33,468 bases of DNA from Phycicoccus elongatus Lp2 (GCF_000367525.1 NZ_HF570956.1:2582598-2616065), one strand, 5' to 3'; numbered from the stretch's first letter, positions 17,981-28,087 are shown. Made by a program: numbers and translations. Notes: a model not told the origin generated them from the letters alone.

Positions 17981-18825
17981 AGTTCGGCTTCGTCGTTCCC
18001 TTCGCACGCGAGCGCGAGTTCGTCGAGTTGGGGCGACTCGCCGAACAGAGCGGCTGGGACATGATCCTCACCTGGGAGCCGGTCTTCGGGCAGGACGCAT
18101 GGAGCCAACTGGCCGCCGCCGCCGTCTCGACCGAGCAGATCCGGCTGGGCACCCTGCTCACCCCGGTGCCGGCGCGTCGCCCGTGGGAGCTCGCCGCACA
18201 ATCCGGGACCGTGGACCGGCTGAGCGATGGCCGCCTCACCCTCGGTGTCGGACTCGGCGCCGTCAACGCCAATTGGCGCTCCTTCCTCCCCGACGAGGGT
18301 CGCGCCACGCGCGCCCAGCAGCTCGACGAGGGATTGGCGGTCTGGTCCGGTCTGCTGGCCGGACAACCCTTTTCGTATGCCGGGGAGCACTGGACCGTCG
18401 GTCCCGTCACCGAGCTCGCTCCCCCGCCTCCGGTGCAGCGCCCACATCCGCCGGTCTGGTGCGTCGGCGCCCTGCGCCCCAGAAGACAGCGTCAGCCCTC
18501 GCTCGACCGTGCCGCCCGCTGGCAGGGAGTGCTGCCCGCGGTCGTCGCCGGGCAGGAGGGCCACAGCGGCCTCACCCATGAGAGTCTCGACGATCTGGTG
18601 CGCCGGCTGCGCGGCATACGAGAGGGGTTGGGGTTGCCCTGGGAGGGTTACGACGTCGTCGTCGAGGGGGACAGCCATGGAGGCTTCGGCGACATCCACG
18701 ATCGACCGCAGAGCTGGGCCGACCAGGGTGCGACGTGGTGGGTGGAGTCGTGGTGGGACCTGCCGGACTCGCCCGAGGGCGTGGACGAGGTGCGCCGTCG
18801 CGTGGCCGCGGGTCCGCCGCGATGA
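17977..18825 (+). CDS. Luciferase-like (flavin/F420) monooxygenase family protein
   Basis: This 282-residue protein is of the bacterial luciferase superfamily: KFGFVVPFAREREFVELGRLAEQSGWDMILTWEP at the start, then IRLGTLLTPVPARRPWELAAQSGTVDRLSDGRLTLGVGLGA, the typical core. Members use reduced FMN or F420; actinobacteria often use F420, and the sequence does not decide which. The C-terminal half is short and departs from the family (around LRPRRQRQPSLDRAARWQGVLP). The GTG start overlaps the NYN stop by 4 bp, and the stop overlaps the next ATG by 4 bp, so the three genes are coupled. The substrate is unknown. Confidence 0.85.
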   Translation: MKFGFVVPFAREREFVELGRLAEQSGWDMILTWEPVFGQDAWSQLAAAAVSTEQIRLGTLLTPVPARRPWELAAQSGTVDRLSDGRLTLGVGLGAVNANWRSFLPDEGRATRAQQLDEGLAVWSGLLAGQPFSYAGEHWTVGPVTELAPPPPVQRPHPPVWCVGALRPRRQRQPSLDRAARWQGVLPAVVAGQEGHSGLTHESLDDLVRRLRGIREGLGLPWEGYDVVVEGDSHGGFGDIHDRPQSWADQGATWWVESWWDLPDSPEGVDEVRRRVAAGPPR

Positions 18826-19418
18826 CAGGTGCCGCGCCGTCGCCGGTGACTGTGCGTCCACGACGATCCGACGACGTGCCTCGACTGGCTGCGATCCTGG
18901 CCGAGCAGCAGCCGCACAGCCTGTACCCCTTCCGGTGGCCGCTGCCCTTCCCAGCCGAGCAGTTCATCGTCCGGGACCACGAGTTCACGGCCTTCGTCGC
19001 CGAGCAGGACGGCGACCTCGTCGGCCACGTGTGCATCCAATGGGTCGAGGTCGCCGCTCCCACGGATGGGATGCCCAAGGAGGATCTGGCCGCCGCGTGG
19101 ATGCGTGGGCACGGGCGACCCGTTGAGGACCTTGCGCTCGTGTCGGCGCTGTTCACGGCGCTGTCCGCCCGTGGAAGTGGGGCCGGGCGCGCGCTCCTCG
19201 ACGCCGCCGAGGAGTGGATCCGGGAGCAGGACCTGGCTCCCTGCCTCGATGTCGTCCCGCGACATTCGGTGGCCAAGCAGGTCTACGAGAAACGCGGTTG
19301 GATCGCCGTCGGCACGGCACGACCGCCGTGGTTGCCGGACGACGAACCCTCGGTGGTGGCCATGATCCTGCTCCCGACGACAGCGCCCGTCAGTTCTGCC
19401 TTGGAGGCATCGAACTGA
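18822..19418 (+). CDS. GNAT-family N-acetyltransferase
   Basis: This 198-residue protein is a single GNAT domain. It starts VTVRPRRSDDVPRLAAIL and has the central strand EFTAFVAEQDGDLVGHVCI, then the acetyl-CoA loop ALSARGSGAGRALLDAAEEWIREQ, and C-terminal VPRHSVAKQVYEKRGWIAVG. The ATG overlaps the stop of the monooxygenase gene (ATGA) and is the last gene of the three-gene operon. Its stop lies within a hairpin shared with convergent rho. The substrate cannot be predicted; small amines or protein N-termini are possible. Confidence 0.88.
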   Translation: MTGAAPSPVTVRPRRSDDVPRLAAILAEQQPHSLYPFRWPLPFPAEQFIVRDHEFTAFVAEQDGDLVGHVCIQWVEVAAPTDGMPKEDLAAAWMRGHGRPVEDLALVSALFTALSARGSGAGRALLDAAEEWIREQDLAPCLDVVPRHSVAKQVYEKRGWIAVGTARPPWLPDDEPSVVAMILLPTTAPVSSALEASN

Positions 19419-19422
19419 CGGG
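19386..19422. terminator. Bidirectional hairpin terminator between GNAT gene and rho
   Basis: CCCGTCAGTTC (19386-19396) pairs with GAACTGACGGG (19412-19422) over 11 bp, and an inner 4-bp stem (TGCC/GGCA) extends it. It overlaps the GNAT stop codon and ends 32 bp before the rho stop. No U-tract is present, but its place between convergent genes fits a shared terminator. Confidence 0.6.
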
Positions 19423-19454
19423 ACGCCATCGTCGATTGCGAGGTCGGTCGAGGA

Positions 19455-21329
19455 TCAGGCATCGTCCTCGTCGTCGAGTTTGATGCTGCTCGTCTGCTGG
19501 ACCTGGACGAGGAACTCGTAGTTCGTCTTGGTCTTGCGAAGGCGATCGAGGAGCAGCTCGATGCCGGCCTGCGGCTCCAGGGCGGCGAGGACGCGACGGA
19601 GCTTCCACATGATCTTCAGCTCCTCGGGCGCGAGGAGGATCTCCTCACGCCGGGTGCCGGAGTTGTTGACGTCGACCGCGGGGAAGATGCGCCGGTTGGC
19701 GAGGTTGCGGTCGAGCTTGAGCTCCATGTTGCCGGTGCCCTTGAACTCCTCGAAGATCACCTCGTCCATCCGCGAGCCGGTCTCGACGAGCGCGGTGGCG
19801 AGGATGGTGAGCGAGCCACCGTTCTCGATGTTGCGGGCAGCACCGAAGAACTTCTTCGGCGGGTAGAGCGCGGCACTGTCCACGCCACCGGAGAGGATGC
19901 GGCCGCTCGCGGGGGCCGCGAGGTTGTAGGCGCGACCCAGGCGAGTGATCGAGTCGAGGAGCACGACGACGTCGTGGCCCATCTCCACCAATCGCTTGGC
20001 GCGCTCGATCGCCAGCTCGGCAACCGTCGTGTGGTCGTCTGCCGGACGGTCGAAGGTGGAGGCGATGACCTCACCCTTGACCGCGCGCTGCATGTCGGTG
20101 ACCTCCTCGGGGCGCTCGTCGACGAGCACGACCATGAGGTGGACCTCGGGGTTGTTGATCGTGATCGCGTTGGCGATGGCCTGCAGGATGAGGGTCTTGC
20201 CGGCCTTGGCCGGGGCGACGAGCAGGCCGCGCTGACCTTTGCCGATCGGCGCGACGAGGTCGATCAGACGGGTGGTGAGCAGGTTCGGCTCGGTCTCCAG
20301 GCGCAGGCGTTCCTGCGGATAGAGCGGCGTGAGCTTGCCGAACTCGGGACGCTTGCGGGCGTCCTCGTGGCTCATCCCGTTGATCGTGTCCAGGCGCGCG
20401 ATCGCGGTGTACTTCTGGCGGTTGTTGCGCCCACCCACGGTCTGCTGCTGCGGCTCCTCGCCCTCACGTGGGGCCTTGATCGCGCCGGTGACCGCGTCAC
20501 CCTTGCGCAGTCCGGCGCGCTTGGCGGTGTTGAGCGGGACATAGATGTCATTGGGACCGGGAAGGTAGCCGGTGGTCCGGATGAAGGCGTAGTTGTCGAG
20601 GATGTCCACGATGCCCGCGACGGGCACGAGCACGTCGTCCTCGGCGATCGAGACTTCCTGGCCGCCCTGCTGGCCCTGGTCCGGCTGGCCACCTTGCACC
20701 CGCTTGTCGCGATTGCGGTTGCGGTTGCGGCGGCGACGACCCGAGCGACCGCCGTCCTCGTCGTCATTCCAGCGGTTGCCCTGCTGGCCGTCCTGGACCT
20801 GCTGCTGGCGCTGCTGCGGCTGACGATTGTCCTGACGGTCGCTGCGCTCCTCGCGCTGACCGGCCTGCTGGTCCCGGCTGGCTCGACGAGGAGCTTGGTC
20901 GCGTTCCTGACGCTGGCCGCCGTCACGATCTCCGTGTTCGTTGCCGCCACGGTCACCGTGGTCCGAGCCGCTCCCGGAGCGGTCGCTGCGACCCGTTGAG
21001 TCACTGCGGTCCGTGTGCGCAGCGCCGTTGCTGTCCTCGGTGCCCTCGGTCCGCTCACCGCGCTGGGCACGATCGACACGGGAACTCCGCTCCCGGCGCT
21101 CGACCACGGGCGCCTCGACGACCGTCTTCTCCTCGGGCGTGCGCGCAGCGCCGGCCCCTCGGCCGCCCTGTCGGGCCTTGATGGCCTCGACGAGGTCGCC
21201 CTTGCGCATCTTGGCGGTGCCGCCGATGCCCATGCTCGAGGCCAGTCCCTGGAGCTCGGCGACCTTCATGGTCGTCAGCGAGCCGGAGCGCCGAGCCGGC
21301 GCTGCCTCAAGAGCGGTGGTGTCTGTCAC
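19455..21329 (-). CDS. rho: Transcription termination factor Rho with long disordered insert
   Basis: Rho is the hexameric RNA translocase that ends transcripts. The 624-residue protein has the N-terminal Rho-N segment (LTTMKVAELQGLASSMGIGGTAKMRKGDLVEAIK, about 16-50) and then roughly 180 residues rich in Arg, Asp, Gly, Gln and Asn, including Q-rich runs and the basic cluster RSGRRRRNRNRNRDKR. The RNA-binding cold-shock part (YAFIRTTGYLPGPNDIYVP), Walker A (APAKAGKT) and Walker B (VVVLLDSITRL) follow. Such inserts are typical of actinobacterial Rho and add RNA affinity. I chose the GTG at 21329 (MTDTTALEAAPARR), which has GGGGGAAGGA upstream. An ATG 24 bp earlier is in frame, but its codons include that ribosome-binding sequence. 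Confidence 0.96.
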   Translation of the reverse strand: MTDTTALEAAPARRSGSLTTMKVAELQGLASSMGIGGTAKMRKGDLVEAIKARQGGRGAGAARTPEEKTVVEAPVVERRERSSRVDRAQRGERTEGTEDSNGAAHTDRSDSTGRSDRSGSGSDHGDRGGNEHGDRDGGQRQERDQAPRRASRDQQAGQREERSDRQDNRQPQQRQQQVQDGQQGNRWNDDEDGGRSGRRRRNRNRNRDKRVQGGQPDQGQQGGQEVSIAEDDVLVPVAGIVDILDNYAFIRTTGYLPGPNDIYVPLNTAKRAGLRKGDAVTGAIKAPREGEEPQQQTVGGRNNRQKYTAIARLDTINGMSHEDARKRPEFGKLTPLYPQERLRLETEPNLLTTRLIDLVAPIGKGQRGLLVAPAKAGKTLILQAIANAITINNPEVHLMVVLVDERPEEVTDMQRAVKGEVIASTFDRPADDHTTVAELAIERAKRLVEMGHDVVVLLDSITRLGRAYNLAAPASGRILSGGVDSAALYPPKKFFGAARNIENGGSLTILATALVETGSRMDEVIFEEFKGTGNMELKLDRNLANRRIFPAVDVNNSGTRREEILLAPEELKIMWKLRRVLAALEPQAGIELLLDRLRKTKTNYEFLVQVQQTSSIKLDDEDDA

Positions 21330-21559
21330 GAAGGATCCTTCCCCCCTCGTCATGGCTCGCGCTTCGGGCGAGCAGGTGTGGACGGCCCGATGGCCGACAT
21401 GGGATCCACTGTCCTGACCGGATGTACGCAGACGCACGTCACTCGAATCGTCAAGACGGGGAACAAGGAACCTTCACCTCACGCCGCGGAGCGGCGGGAC
21501 CGGGTGGCCTTGCCCCTCCACCATAACACCGAAGGTGTCACAGGCCAGCGAAACGCCCG
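21330..21559 (-). other. Rho leader / thrB-rho intergenic region with two small hairpins
   Basis: These 230 bp hold no gene. In the minus-strand direction after thrB come a 5-bp stem (ACACC/GGTGT, 21526-21538) and a 6-bp stem (CGCCGC-GGA-GCGGCG, 21482-21496), which could end the thrB transcript. A TTGACG hexamer follows on the minus strand, but I see no well-spaced -10. A long rho leader would allow autoregulation as in other bacteria; this is inference. Confidence 0.4.
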
Positions 21560-22507
21560 TCAATCGGTCGGCCGTGTCTCCACGGTCACCCGGACACCGG
21601 CGTCCGGGATGCCCGGCGTCAACACCCTCCACCCGCGGGGGCCGTGAGCCCGAGCCTCATCGACTCGCTCGGCGGGGACGAGGGCCAGGACACTCGGCCC
21701 GGCACCGGAGATGGCGGCGGCCAGACCCGCCCGACGCAGGTCATCGACCAAGGCCATCGAAGCGGCATACGAGGGCCGGCGCGGCTCCTGGTGCAGCCAG
21801 TCCCTCGTGGCCGCCACCAGGTGCTCCGGAGCGTGTCCGAGTGCGTGCGCCAGCAGGGCTGCACGCCCCGAGTTCGCGGCCGCATCGGCCAACCGCACAT
21901 GAGCCGGCAGCACCGACCGTGCCTTGGCCGTCGACAACTGCTCCTCCGGAGCAAAGACGACAGCAACGACGTCCTCGTGGATCGCCAGTCGCACCGTCGT
22001 CGTCCCGACCTCGGGGTCGTCGGACCACGACAGGGTGGCCCCACCGAAGATCGAGGCCGAGGCATTGTCCGGATGCCCCTCCAAGCGTGCGGCAAGATCA
22101 TTCGTGAAACGAGGATCGAAGAGGCCGAAGGAGTCACCCTCACCTGAAATCGCCTGCGCCGCAACGATGCCCGTGACGATTGCGGTCGCCGACGAACCCA
22201 TGCCACGCCCATGGGGGACGGTGTTGACACTCGACAGATGCAGGCCTGTCGGGGCCGGTACGCCCAGCGCCTGCCACGTGCGATGCATCGTCCGAACGAC
22301 CAGATGTGACCCATCGCGCGGCACGCCCTGAGCGCCCTCACCCTCCACGTCGACCCGGACCCCCGGCTCCTCGGTCACCGTGACCGTGCAGCGGTCCCAG
22401 ACCCCCAGCGCCAAGCCCACCGAGTCGAAACCCGGCCCCAGGTTGGCACTGCTCGCCGGCGTCTCGACGGTGATCGAGGCGCCCGGTCGAGGGACAGAAC
22501 GGCTCAC
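21560..22507 (-). CDS. thrB: Homoserine kinase
   Basis: This GHMP-family enzyme phosphorylates homoserine with ATP, the penultimate step to threonine. The 315-residue protein has ETPASSANLGPGFDSVGLAL at 15-34 and the ATP-binding P-loop PHGRGMGSSATA at 98-109. The C-terminal AAISGAGPSVLALV motif is the GHMP C-domain signature. The start is a GTG at 22507, 7 bp after the thrC stop, using GGAG in the end of thrC. The order hom-thrC-thrB matches other actinobacteria. Confidence 0.96.
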   Translation of the reverse strand: MSRSVPRPGASITVETPASSANLGPGFDSVGLALGVWDRCTVTVTEEPGVRVDVEGEGAQGVPRDGSHLVVRTMHRTWQALGVPAPTGLHLSSVNTVPHGRGMGSSATAIVTGIVAAQAISGEGDSFGLFDPRFTNDLAARLEGHPDNASASIFGGATLSWSDDPEVGTTTVRLAIHEDVVAVVFAPEEQLSTAKARSVLPAHVRLADAAANSGRAALLAHALGHAPEHLVAATRDWLHQEPRRPSYAASMALVDDLRRAGLAAAISGAGPSVLALVPAERVDEARAHGPRGWRVLTPGIPDAGVRVTVETRPTD

Positions 22508-22514
22508 GGGCGGC

Positions 22515-23612
22515 TCACTCCAGGCCGAGCGCTGCGGCAACCGACACGACGTCCACCGGCACCCGGACCGGGGTCACGTCACCGCCGTCGGCGGAGCGCA
22601 GGGCCCACTGAGGGTCCTTGAGGCCGTGGCCGGTCACTGTGCAGACGATGGTGGCACCCTCGGGCACGCCACGGGCGTCCGACATCTTGAGCAGTCCGGC
22701 GATGCTCGCCGCCGACCCGGGCTCGACGAAGACGCCCTCGGCCGAGGACAGCAAGCGGTGCGCCAGAAGGATCTGCTCGTCAGTCACCGAGTCGATGAGT
22801 CCGCCGGACTCGTCGCGGGCCTGCTCGGCCTGTCGCCAGGATGCCGGGTTGCCGATCCTGATCGCGGTCGCGATCGTCTCGGGCTCGTCCACCGGGTGGC
22901 CGAGCACGATCGGCGCCGCTCCAGCGGCCTGGAAGCCCCACATCCGCGGGCGTCGCGTCGCCACGGGCGCAAGGTCACCGCTGACCCCCGGCGTGGTCTC
23001 GGAGTACTCCCGATAGCCCTTCCAGTAGGCGGTGATGTTGCCGGCATTGCCGACCGGGAGGACATGGATGTCCGGGGCGTCTCCGAGCGCGTCGACGACC
23101 TCGAAGGCCGCCGTCTTCTGGCCCTCGATCCGGGCCGGATTGACGGAGTTGACCAACTCGACCGGGTAGACCTCGGCAAGCTTGCGCGCCACCGTCAGGC
23201 AATCGTCGAAGTTACCCTCCACCTGCAGCAGGGTGGCGCCATGGGCGATGGCCTGGCTCAACTTGCCCATCGCGATCTTCCCATCGGGCACGAGAACAGC
23301 GCAGGTCATCCCCGCCTTGGTTGCGTATGCCGCGGCGCTCGCCGAGGTGTTGCCGGTCGAGGCGCAGATCACGGCTTTCGCGCCGTTCTTCTTCGCCATC
23401 GACATCGCGGTCGTCATCCCGCGGTCCTTGAACGACCCGGTCGGGTTGAGGCCTTCGTACTTGACGAAGACCTGCGCCCCCACACGCTCGGACAGCTTCT
23501 CGCAGGGGATGAGCGGTGTGCCACCCTCCTGCAGGGTCACGGTCGGAGCCGCATGGAGCATCGGCAGACGGTCGGCATACTCGGGGATCACCCCTTGCCA
23601 CAGTGACGCCAC
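22515..23612 (-). CDS. thrC: Threonine synthase
   Basis: This PLP enzyme converts O-phosphohomoserine to threonine. The 365-residue protein has the PLP lysine K62 in [13 protein letters not shown], the phosphate-binding loop region [14 protein letters not shown], and [19 protein letters not shown]. Its length fits the short class found in actinobacteria. The GTG start at 23612 lies one base after the hom stop, with AAGGAG inside the hom end, so the two are translationally coupled. Confidence 0.97.
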   Translation of the reverse strand: MASLWQGVIPEYADRLPMLHAAPTVTLQEGGTPLIPCEKLSERVGAQVFVKYEGLNPTGSFKDRGMTTAMSMAKKNGAKAVICASTGNTSASAAAYATKAGMTCAVLVPDGKIAMGKLSQAIAHGATLLQVEGNFDDCLTVARKLAEVYPVELVNSVNPARIEGQKTAAFEVVDALGDAPDIHVLPVGNAGNITAYWKGYREYSETTPGVSGDLAPVATRRPRMWGFQAAGAAPIVLGHPVDEPETIATAIRIGNPASWRQAEQARDESGGLIDSVTDEQILLAHRLLSSAEGVFVEPGSAASIAGLLKMSDARGVPEGATIVCTVTGHGLKDPQWALRSADGGDVTPVRVPVDVVSVAAALGLE

Positions 23613-23613
23613 G

Positions 23614-24945
23614 TCATTCTCCTTCCACGCGCATCACGGACACGACCTCGCGCACCGTGTCGAGCGCCCCGAGCGCCTCGACAGTCGCCGAGAGCGCGGC
23701 ATCCGGTGCCCGATGCGTCACGACGACAAGGGTCGCGCCGGCAGCCTCGTCATCGCCGGACTCCCCGGGGGCGCCGGGCCGTTGTCGAACGGTCTCGATC
23801 GACACGTCGTGCTCAGCGAAGGTCGCCGCCACGGCCGCGAGCACCCCCGGTCGATCGGCGACGTCGAGGCTGATGTGGTACCTCGTCGACGCGGCACCCA
23901 TCGGCAGAACAGGCAGGTCTGCGTAGGCGGACTCGCCGGCCCCGCGCCCGCCGTTGACGCGGTGCCGAGCCACTTCGACGACGTCGCCGAGGATGGCCGA
24001 GGCCGTGGGGTCGCCGCCGGCGCCTCGGCCGTAGAACATCAGCTCACCGGCCGCATCGGCCTCGACGAAGACCGCGTTGAAGGCGTCTCGCACCGACCCG
24101 AGCGGGTGCGTCCTGGGGATCATCGCCGGGTGCACCCGCACGCTGACTGCCTCACCCTCGGGACGGCTCACCCGCTCGCAGATCGCCAGCAGTTTGACGA
24201 CCGCGCCCATCTCGTCCGCTGCGGCGATGTCCGCGGCAGTGACTTCGGTGATCCCCTCGCGATGGACCTGGTGGATGTCGACACGAGTGTGGAAGGCCAA
24301 GGAGGCGAGAATTGCGGCCTTCGCGGCAGCGTCGAAGCCCTCGACGTCGGCCGTGGGGTCGGCCTCGGCGTAGCCCAGCGACTGGGCGACCTCGACGGTC
24401 TCGGCGAACCCCGCCCCGGTCGAGTCCATCTTGTCGAGGACGAAGTTGGTCGTGCCGTTGACGATGCCGATGACCTTGGTGATGCGATCCCCGGCGAGGG
24501 AATCACGGATCGGTCGCAGAATCGGGATGGCCCCGGCGACGGCCGCCTCGTAATAGAGGTCGACGCCGTGTCGGTCCGAGGCGGCATACAGAGTCGGGCC
24601 GTCCTCGGCGAGCAGCGCCTTGTTGGCGGAGACGACCGAAGCGCCGCTGGCCATCGCCGACAGCAGCAGGTCGCGCGTCGGCTCGATGCCTCCGATGACC
24701 TCGACGACGATGTCGGCGCGGGACACCAGCGCGGCAGCGTCGGTGGTGAACAGGCTCGGATCGACGGGGACATCCGAGCGGTCACGACCCAGGCGGCGGA
24801 CGGCGATCCCCACGAGTTCAAAGGGGGCCCCGATCCGGGCGGCGAGATCACCGCTGTGCTCGACGAGGAGACGGGCGACCGAGGATCCGACGACTCCACA
24901 GCCGAGCAGGGCGACCCGCAGCGGCGCCGATGACGAGGCGGACAT
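23614..24945 (-). CDS. hom: Homoserine dehydrogenase with C-terminal ACT domain
   Basis: This enzyme reduces aspartate semialdehyde to homoserine, the branch point between lysine and threonine/methionine. The 443-residue protein has the NAD(P) motif [10 protein letters not shown] (GxGxxG at 15-20), [10 protein letters not shown], and the catalytic [25 protein letters not shown] signature followed by [11 protein letters not shown]. Residues about 355-440 form an ACT domain ([33 protein letters not shown]), consistent with threonine feedback inhibition. I chose the ATG at 24945 ([16 protein letters not shown]) with AAGGAG upstream; a GTG at 24978 that overlaps the lysA stop (GTGA) is also possible. 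Confidence 0.95.
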   Translation of the reverse strand: MSASSSAPLRVALLGCGVVGSSVARLLVEHSGDLAARIGAPFELVGIAVRRLGRDRSDVPVDPSLFTTDAAALVSRADIVVEVIGGIEPTRDLLLSAMASGASVVSANKALLAEDGPTLYAASDRHGVDLYYEAAVAGAIPILRPIRDSLAGDRITKVIGIVNGTTNFVLDKMDSTGAGFAETVEVAQSLGYAEADPTADVEGFDAAAKAAILASLAFHTRVDIHQVHREGITEVTAADIAAADEMGAVVKLLAICERVSRPEGEAVSVRVHPAMIPRTHPLGSVRDAFNAVFVEADAAGELMFYGRGAGGDPTASAILGDVVEVARHRVNGGRGAGESAYADLPVLPMGAASTRYHISLDVADRPGVLAAVAATFAEHDVSIETVRQRPGAPGESGDDEAAGATLVVVTHRAPDAALSATVEALGALDTVREVVSVMRVEGE

Positions 24946-24974
24946 GGGTGAACTGGCTCCTTGGGACACGGACT

Positions 24975-26420
24975 TCACGGCTCGTCGACGTCGAGCGCGA
25001 GGAGGTCATCGATCGTCTCACGACGCACGATGACCCGTGCCCGACCGTCCGCGACCGCGACGACGGGCGGGCGCGGCGTGTGGTTGTACTGGCTGGACAG
25101 CGCTCGGCAGTAGGCGCCGGTGCCGGGCACGGCGATCAGGTCGCCCGGGCGGACATCGCCGGGGAGCCACTCATCGAGCACGACGATGTCGCCACTCTCG
25201 CAATGCTTCCCGACGACACGCACCACAACGGGCGGCGCCTCGCTGGAGCGATTGGCGAGGGTCGCCGAATAGTCGGCCTCGTAGAGCGCTGGCCGCGGGT
25301 TGTCACTCATCCCACCGTCGACCGACACATAGGTCCGGACCTGGCCATCGCCGACGACGACCGGCTTGACAGTGCCCACCTCGTAGAGGGTGAAGGCTGC
25401 CGGCCCGACGATGGCGCGACCTGGCTCGATCGACACCCGCGGCACTGCACCGTCGGGATCGACGTCGCGGATCCGCTTGAACTCGGTCTCGACGATGTGA
25501 CTCATCTGCTCGGCGAGCAGCGCCGGCGCCAGGGGCGTGTGTTGGCTGGTGTAGGCGATGCCGTATCCCCCGCCGAGGTCGATCTCCGGCGCGTTGTGGC
25601 CCAGTTCCTCGGCGATGCGCGCGTGCAGACCGATGAGACGCGAGGCCGAGGCCTCGAAACCCGCGGTGTCGAAGATCTGTGACCCAATGTGGCTGTGCAG
25701 CCCTAGCAACCGCAGGCGATCCGGGTGGGCCAACACCTCGCGCGCCGCCTCGAAGGCCACGCCGCCGGTGAGCGCAAAGCCGAACTTCTGGTCCTCATGA
25801 CCGGTCGCGATGAACTCGTGCGTGTGGGCCTCGACGCCGACCGTCACGCGGATCATGACGGGCGCGACGACATCGAGTTCCCCCGCGAGAGCGACGATCC
25901 GGTCGATCTCGTCAAACGAGTCGACGATGATCCGTCCCACGCCATAGGTGAGTGCGGCACGCAGCTCGGCGACCGACTTGTTGTTGCCGTGGAACCCGAT
26001 CCGCTCCCCCGGGAAACCGACCCGCTGGGCCACCGCCAGCTCACCACCGGAGCAGACATCGAGGAAGAGCCCTTCCTCCATCACCCACCGGGCGACGGCC
26101 GTGCACAGGAAGGCCTTGCCTGCGTAGTACACGTCAGCGCCTCCACAGGCGTCGACGAACGCCGCGGCATACGCCTGCTTGAAAGCCCTTGCACGAGAAC
26201 GGAAGTCGTCTTCGTCGAGCACGTATGCCGCGGTGCCGAAGTTCCGCTGGAGTGTGAGCACGTCGACTCCGGCCACCTCCAGGACGCCATCGCCCCGACG
26301 GTGGACGTTGCGTGCCCAGAGCGCGGGCAGGAACTCCATGACGTCCGTCGGCGTCGGGAGATAGATGGGCGGCCCACCGTAACCGGGGGCGTGGAGGACG
26401 CCTGCCTCGTGTGACCTCAT
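24975..26420 (-). CDS. lysA: Diaminopimelate decarboxylase
   Basis: This PLP enzyme decarboxylates meso-diaminopimelate to lysine, the last step of lysine synthesis. The 481-residue protein is a fold type III enzyme: the PLP lysine is K102 in DVYYAGKAFLC, with the HSHIGSQIFD and DLGGGYGIAY motifs, the phosphate loop EPGRAIVG, and the catalytic Cys in GKHCESGD. The ATG at 26420 has GAGGGGGG upstream and is 16 bp after the argS stop. Meso-diaminopimelate is also a peptidoglycan component in many actinobacteria, so flux here links to the wall. Confidence 0.97.
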   Translation of the reverse strand: MRSHEAGVLHAPGYGGPPIYLPTPTDVMEFLPALWARNVHRRGDGVLEVAGVDVLTLQRNFGTAAYVLDEDDFRSRARAFKQAYAAAFVDACGGADVYYAGKAFLCTAVARWVMEEGLFLDVCSGGELAVAQRVGFPGERIGFHGNNKSVAELRAALTYGVGRIIVDSFDEIDRIVALAGELDVVAPVMIRVTVGVEAHTHEFIATGHEDQKFGFALTGGVAFEAAREVLAHPDRLRLLGLHSHIGSQIFDTAGFEASASRLIGLHARIAEELGHNAPEIDLGGGYGIAYTSQHTPLAPALLAEQMSHIVETEFKRIRDVDPDGAVPRVSIEPGRAIVGPAAFTLYEVGTVKPVVVGDGQVRTYVSVDGGMSDNPRPALYEADYSATLANRSSEAPPVVVRVVGKHCESGDIVVLDEWLPGDVRPGDLIAVPGTGAYCRALSSQYNHTPRPPVVAVADGRARVIVRRETIDDLLALDVDEP

Positions 26421-26436
26421 CGGGAGCCCCCCTCGC

Positions 26437-28081
26437 TCACATGCGCTCGGGCGCGCTCACGCCGAGCAGGTCCAGGCCGTTCGCGAGCACTTGGCGCGTG
26501 GCGTCGTTGAGCCACAGTCGCGTCCGGTGCAGGTCGGTGACTTCCTCGTCGGCGAGCGGGCGGACCCGACAGGTGTCGTACCACTTGTGGTATCTGGCGG
26601 CGACGTCCTCCAGGTACCGCGCGACCCGGTGCGGTTCGAGCAGGTGGGCGGCCTGGGCCACCACGCGGGGGTGGTCCCCGAGGGCGGCGAGCAGCGCGGC
26701 TTCGGTCTCGTCGGTGAGCAGTGCCGGTTCGAAGCCGTCCGCGCGGTGCACCCCGTCCTCGGCGGCCAGCCGGGCGACCCCGGCGGGTGCGGGCGTGGGC
26801 GTACTGCACGTAGAAGACCGGGTTGTCGTTGGTCTGCCGGCGCATCTCCTCACCGTCCAGCGACAGCGGGGAGTCGGCGGGGTAGCGCGCGAGCGAGTAG
26901 CGCACCGCATCCGATCCGACCCACGCGATGAGGTCGTCCATGTAGAGCGCATTGCCGAGCCGCTTGCCCATGCGCTCCCCGGCGATGTTCACGAGCTGAC
27001 CGATCTTGACCTCGATGTTGTGCTCGGGGTCGTCGCCGGCGCAGGCCGCGATGGCCTTGAGTCGGTTGATGTAGCCGTGGTGGTCTGCGCCCAGGAGGTA
27101 GATCTTCTCGTCGAAGCCGCGGTCCTTCTTGCTCAGGTAGTACGCGGCGTCGGCGGCGAAATAGGTCGGCACGCCGTTGGCCCGAATGAGCACACGGTCC
27201 TTGTCATCGCCGAAATCGGTGGTGCGCAACCAGATCGCGCCCTCACGGTCGAAGACGTGACCCTGTTCGCGCAACCGCTCGACGGCCTGCTCGACGGCGC
27301 CACTGTCGTGCAGGGCACGCTCGGAGAACCACACATCGAAGACGACGTGAAAGTGGTCCAGAGTGCCCTTGATCGCGGCCAACTGGATCGGGTAAGCGAC
27401 GTCCCAGGCGAGGCGGAGTGCCTCGTCGGTGGGCTGCTCGAGGATGTCCGGGTGGGCCTCGCGGACGGCCGCCGCGAGGGCATCGACGTACTCCCCCGAG
27501 TAGCCGCCCTCCGGCGCCTCCTCGCCGCGCAGGCTCGCCAGCACCGAGCCGCCGAGCCGTTCCACCTGGCCCCCGGCGTCGTTGATGTAGTACTCCGCGG
27601 TGACGTCGGCGCCCGTGGCGCGCAGGAGGCGGACCATGGCGTCACCGAGCGCGGCCCATCTGGTGTGTCCGATGTGCAGCGGACCGGTGGGGTTGGCCGA
27701 GATGTACTCGAGATTCACGACCCGGCCGGCTTCGCTCGCGCCCCGTCCGTATGCCGTGCCGGCATCGACAATGGTGCGCGCGAGTTCACCGGCGCTCGCC
27801 GCGTCGAGGGTGATGTTGAGGAAGCCGGGACCGGCGACGTCGACCTGTTGGACACCGGGAACCTGCCCCAAGCGGGTGGCGAGCAGGTCGGCGACGGCGC
27901 GCGGCGGCATACCTGCCCCCTTGGCGACCTGAAGGGCGACGTTCGTGGCCCAGTCCCCGTGATCCCGGGAGCGGGGGCGCTCGACGCGGACGTCGGCCGG
28001 GACGGTCAGCGACAGTTCGCCGGCGTCGACCGAGGCCTGGAGGGCAGCGCGAATGGCCAGGGCCAGCTCTTCGGGGGTCAC
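26437..28081 (-). CDS. argS: Arginine-tRNA ligase, frameshifted by an apparent 1-bp insertion
   Basis: ArgRS charges tRNA-Arg. The N-terminal Arg-tRNA domain (1-90), the HIGH motif in [24 protein letters not shown] and the [21 protein letters not shown] block are in one frame from GTG 28081. The frame breaks at [13 protein letters not shown]; the C-terminal anticodon domain ([20 protein letters not shown]...[46 protein letters not shown]) continues in another frame to 26437. Removing one base from the GGG run at 26785-26787 restores a 547-residue protein. The gene is essential and normally single-copy, so a sequencing or assembly error is most likely. TAGAAT 6 bp before the GTG suggests a leaderless start. 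Confidence 0.93.
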
Positions 28082-28087
28082 CCGCAG

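Noticed and set aside
26437-28081. Programmed frameshifting in argS
   Set aside because: I see no slippery heptamer or downstream pseudoknot that would explain it, and similar one-base indels occur in two other genes, so sequence error is simpler.
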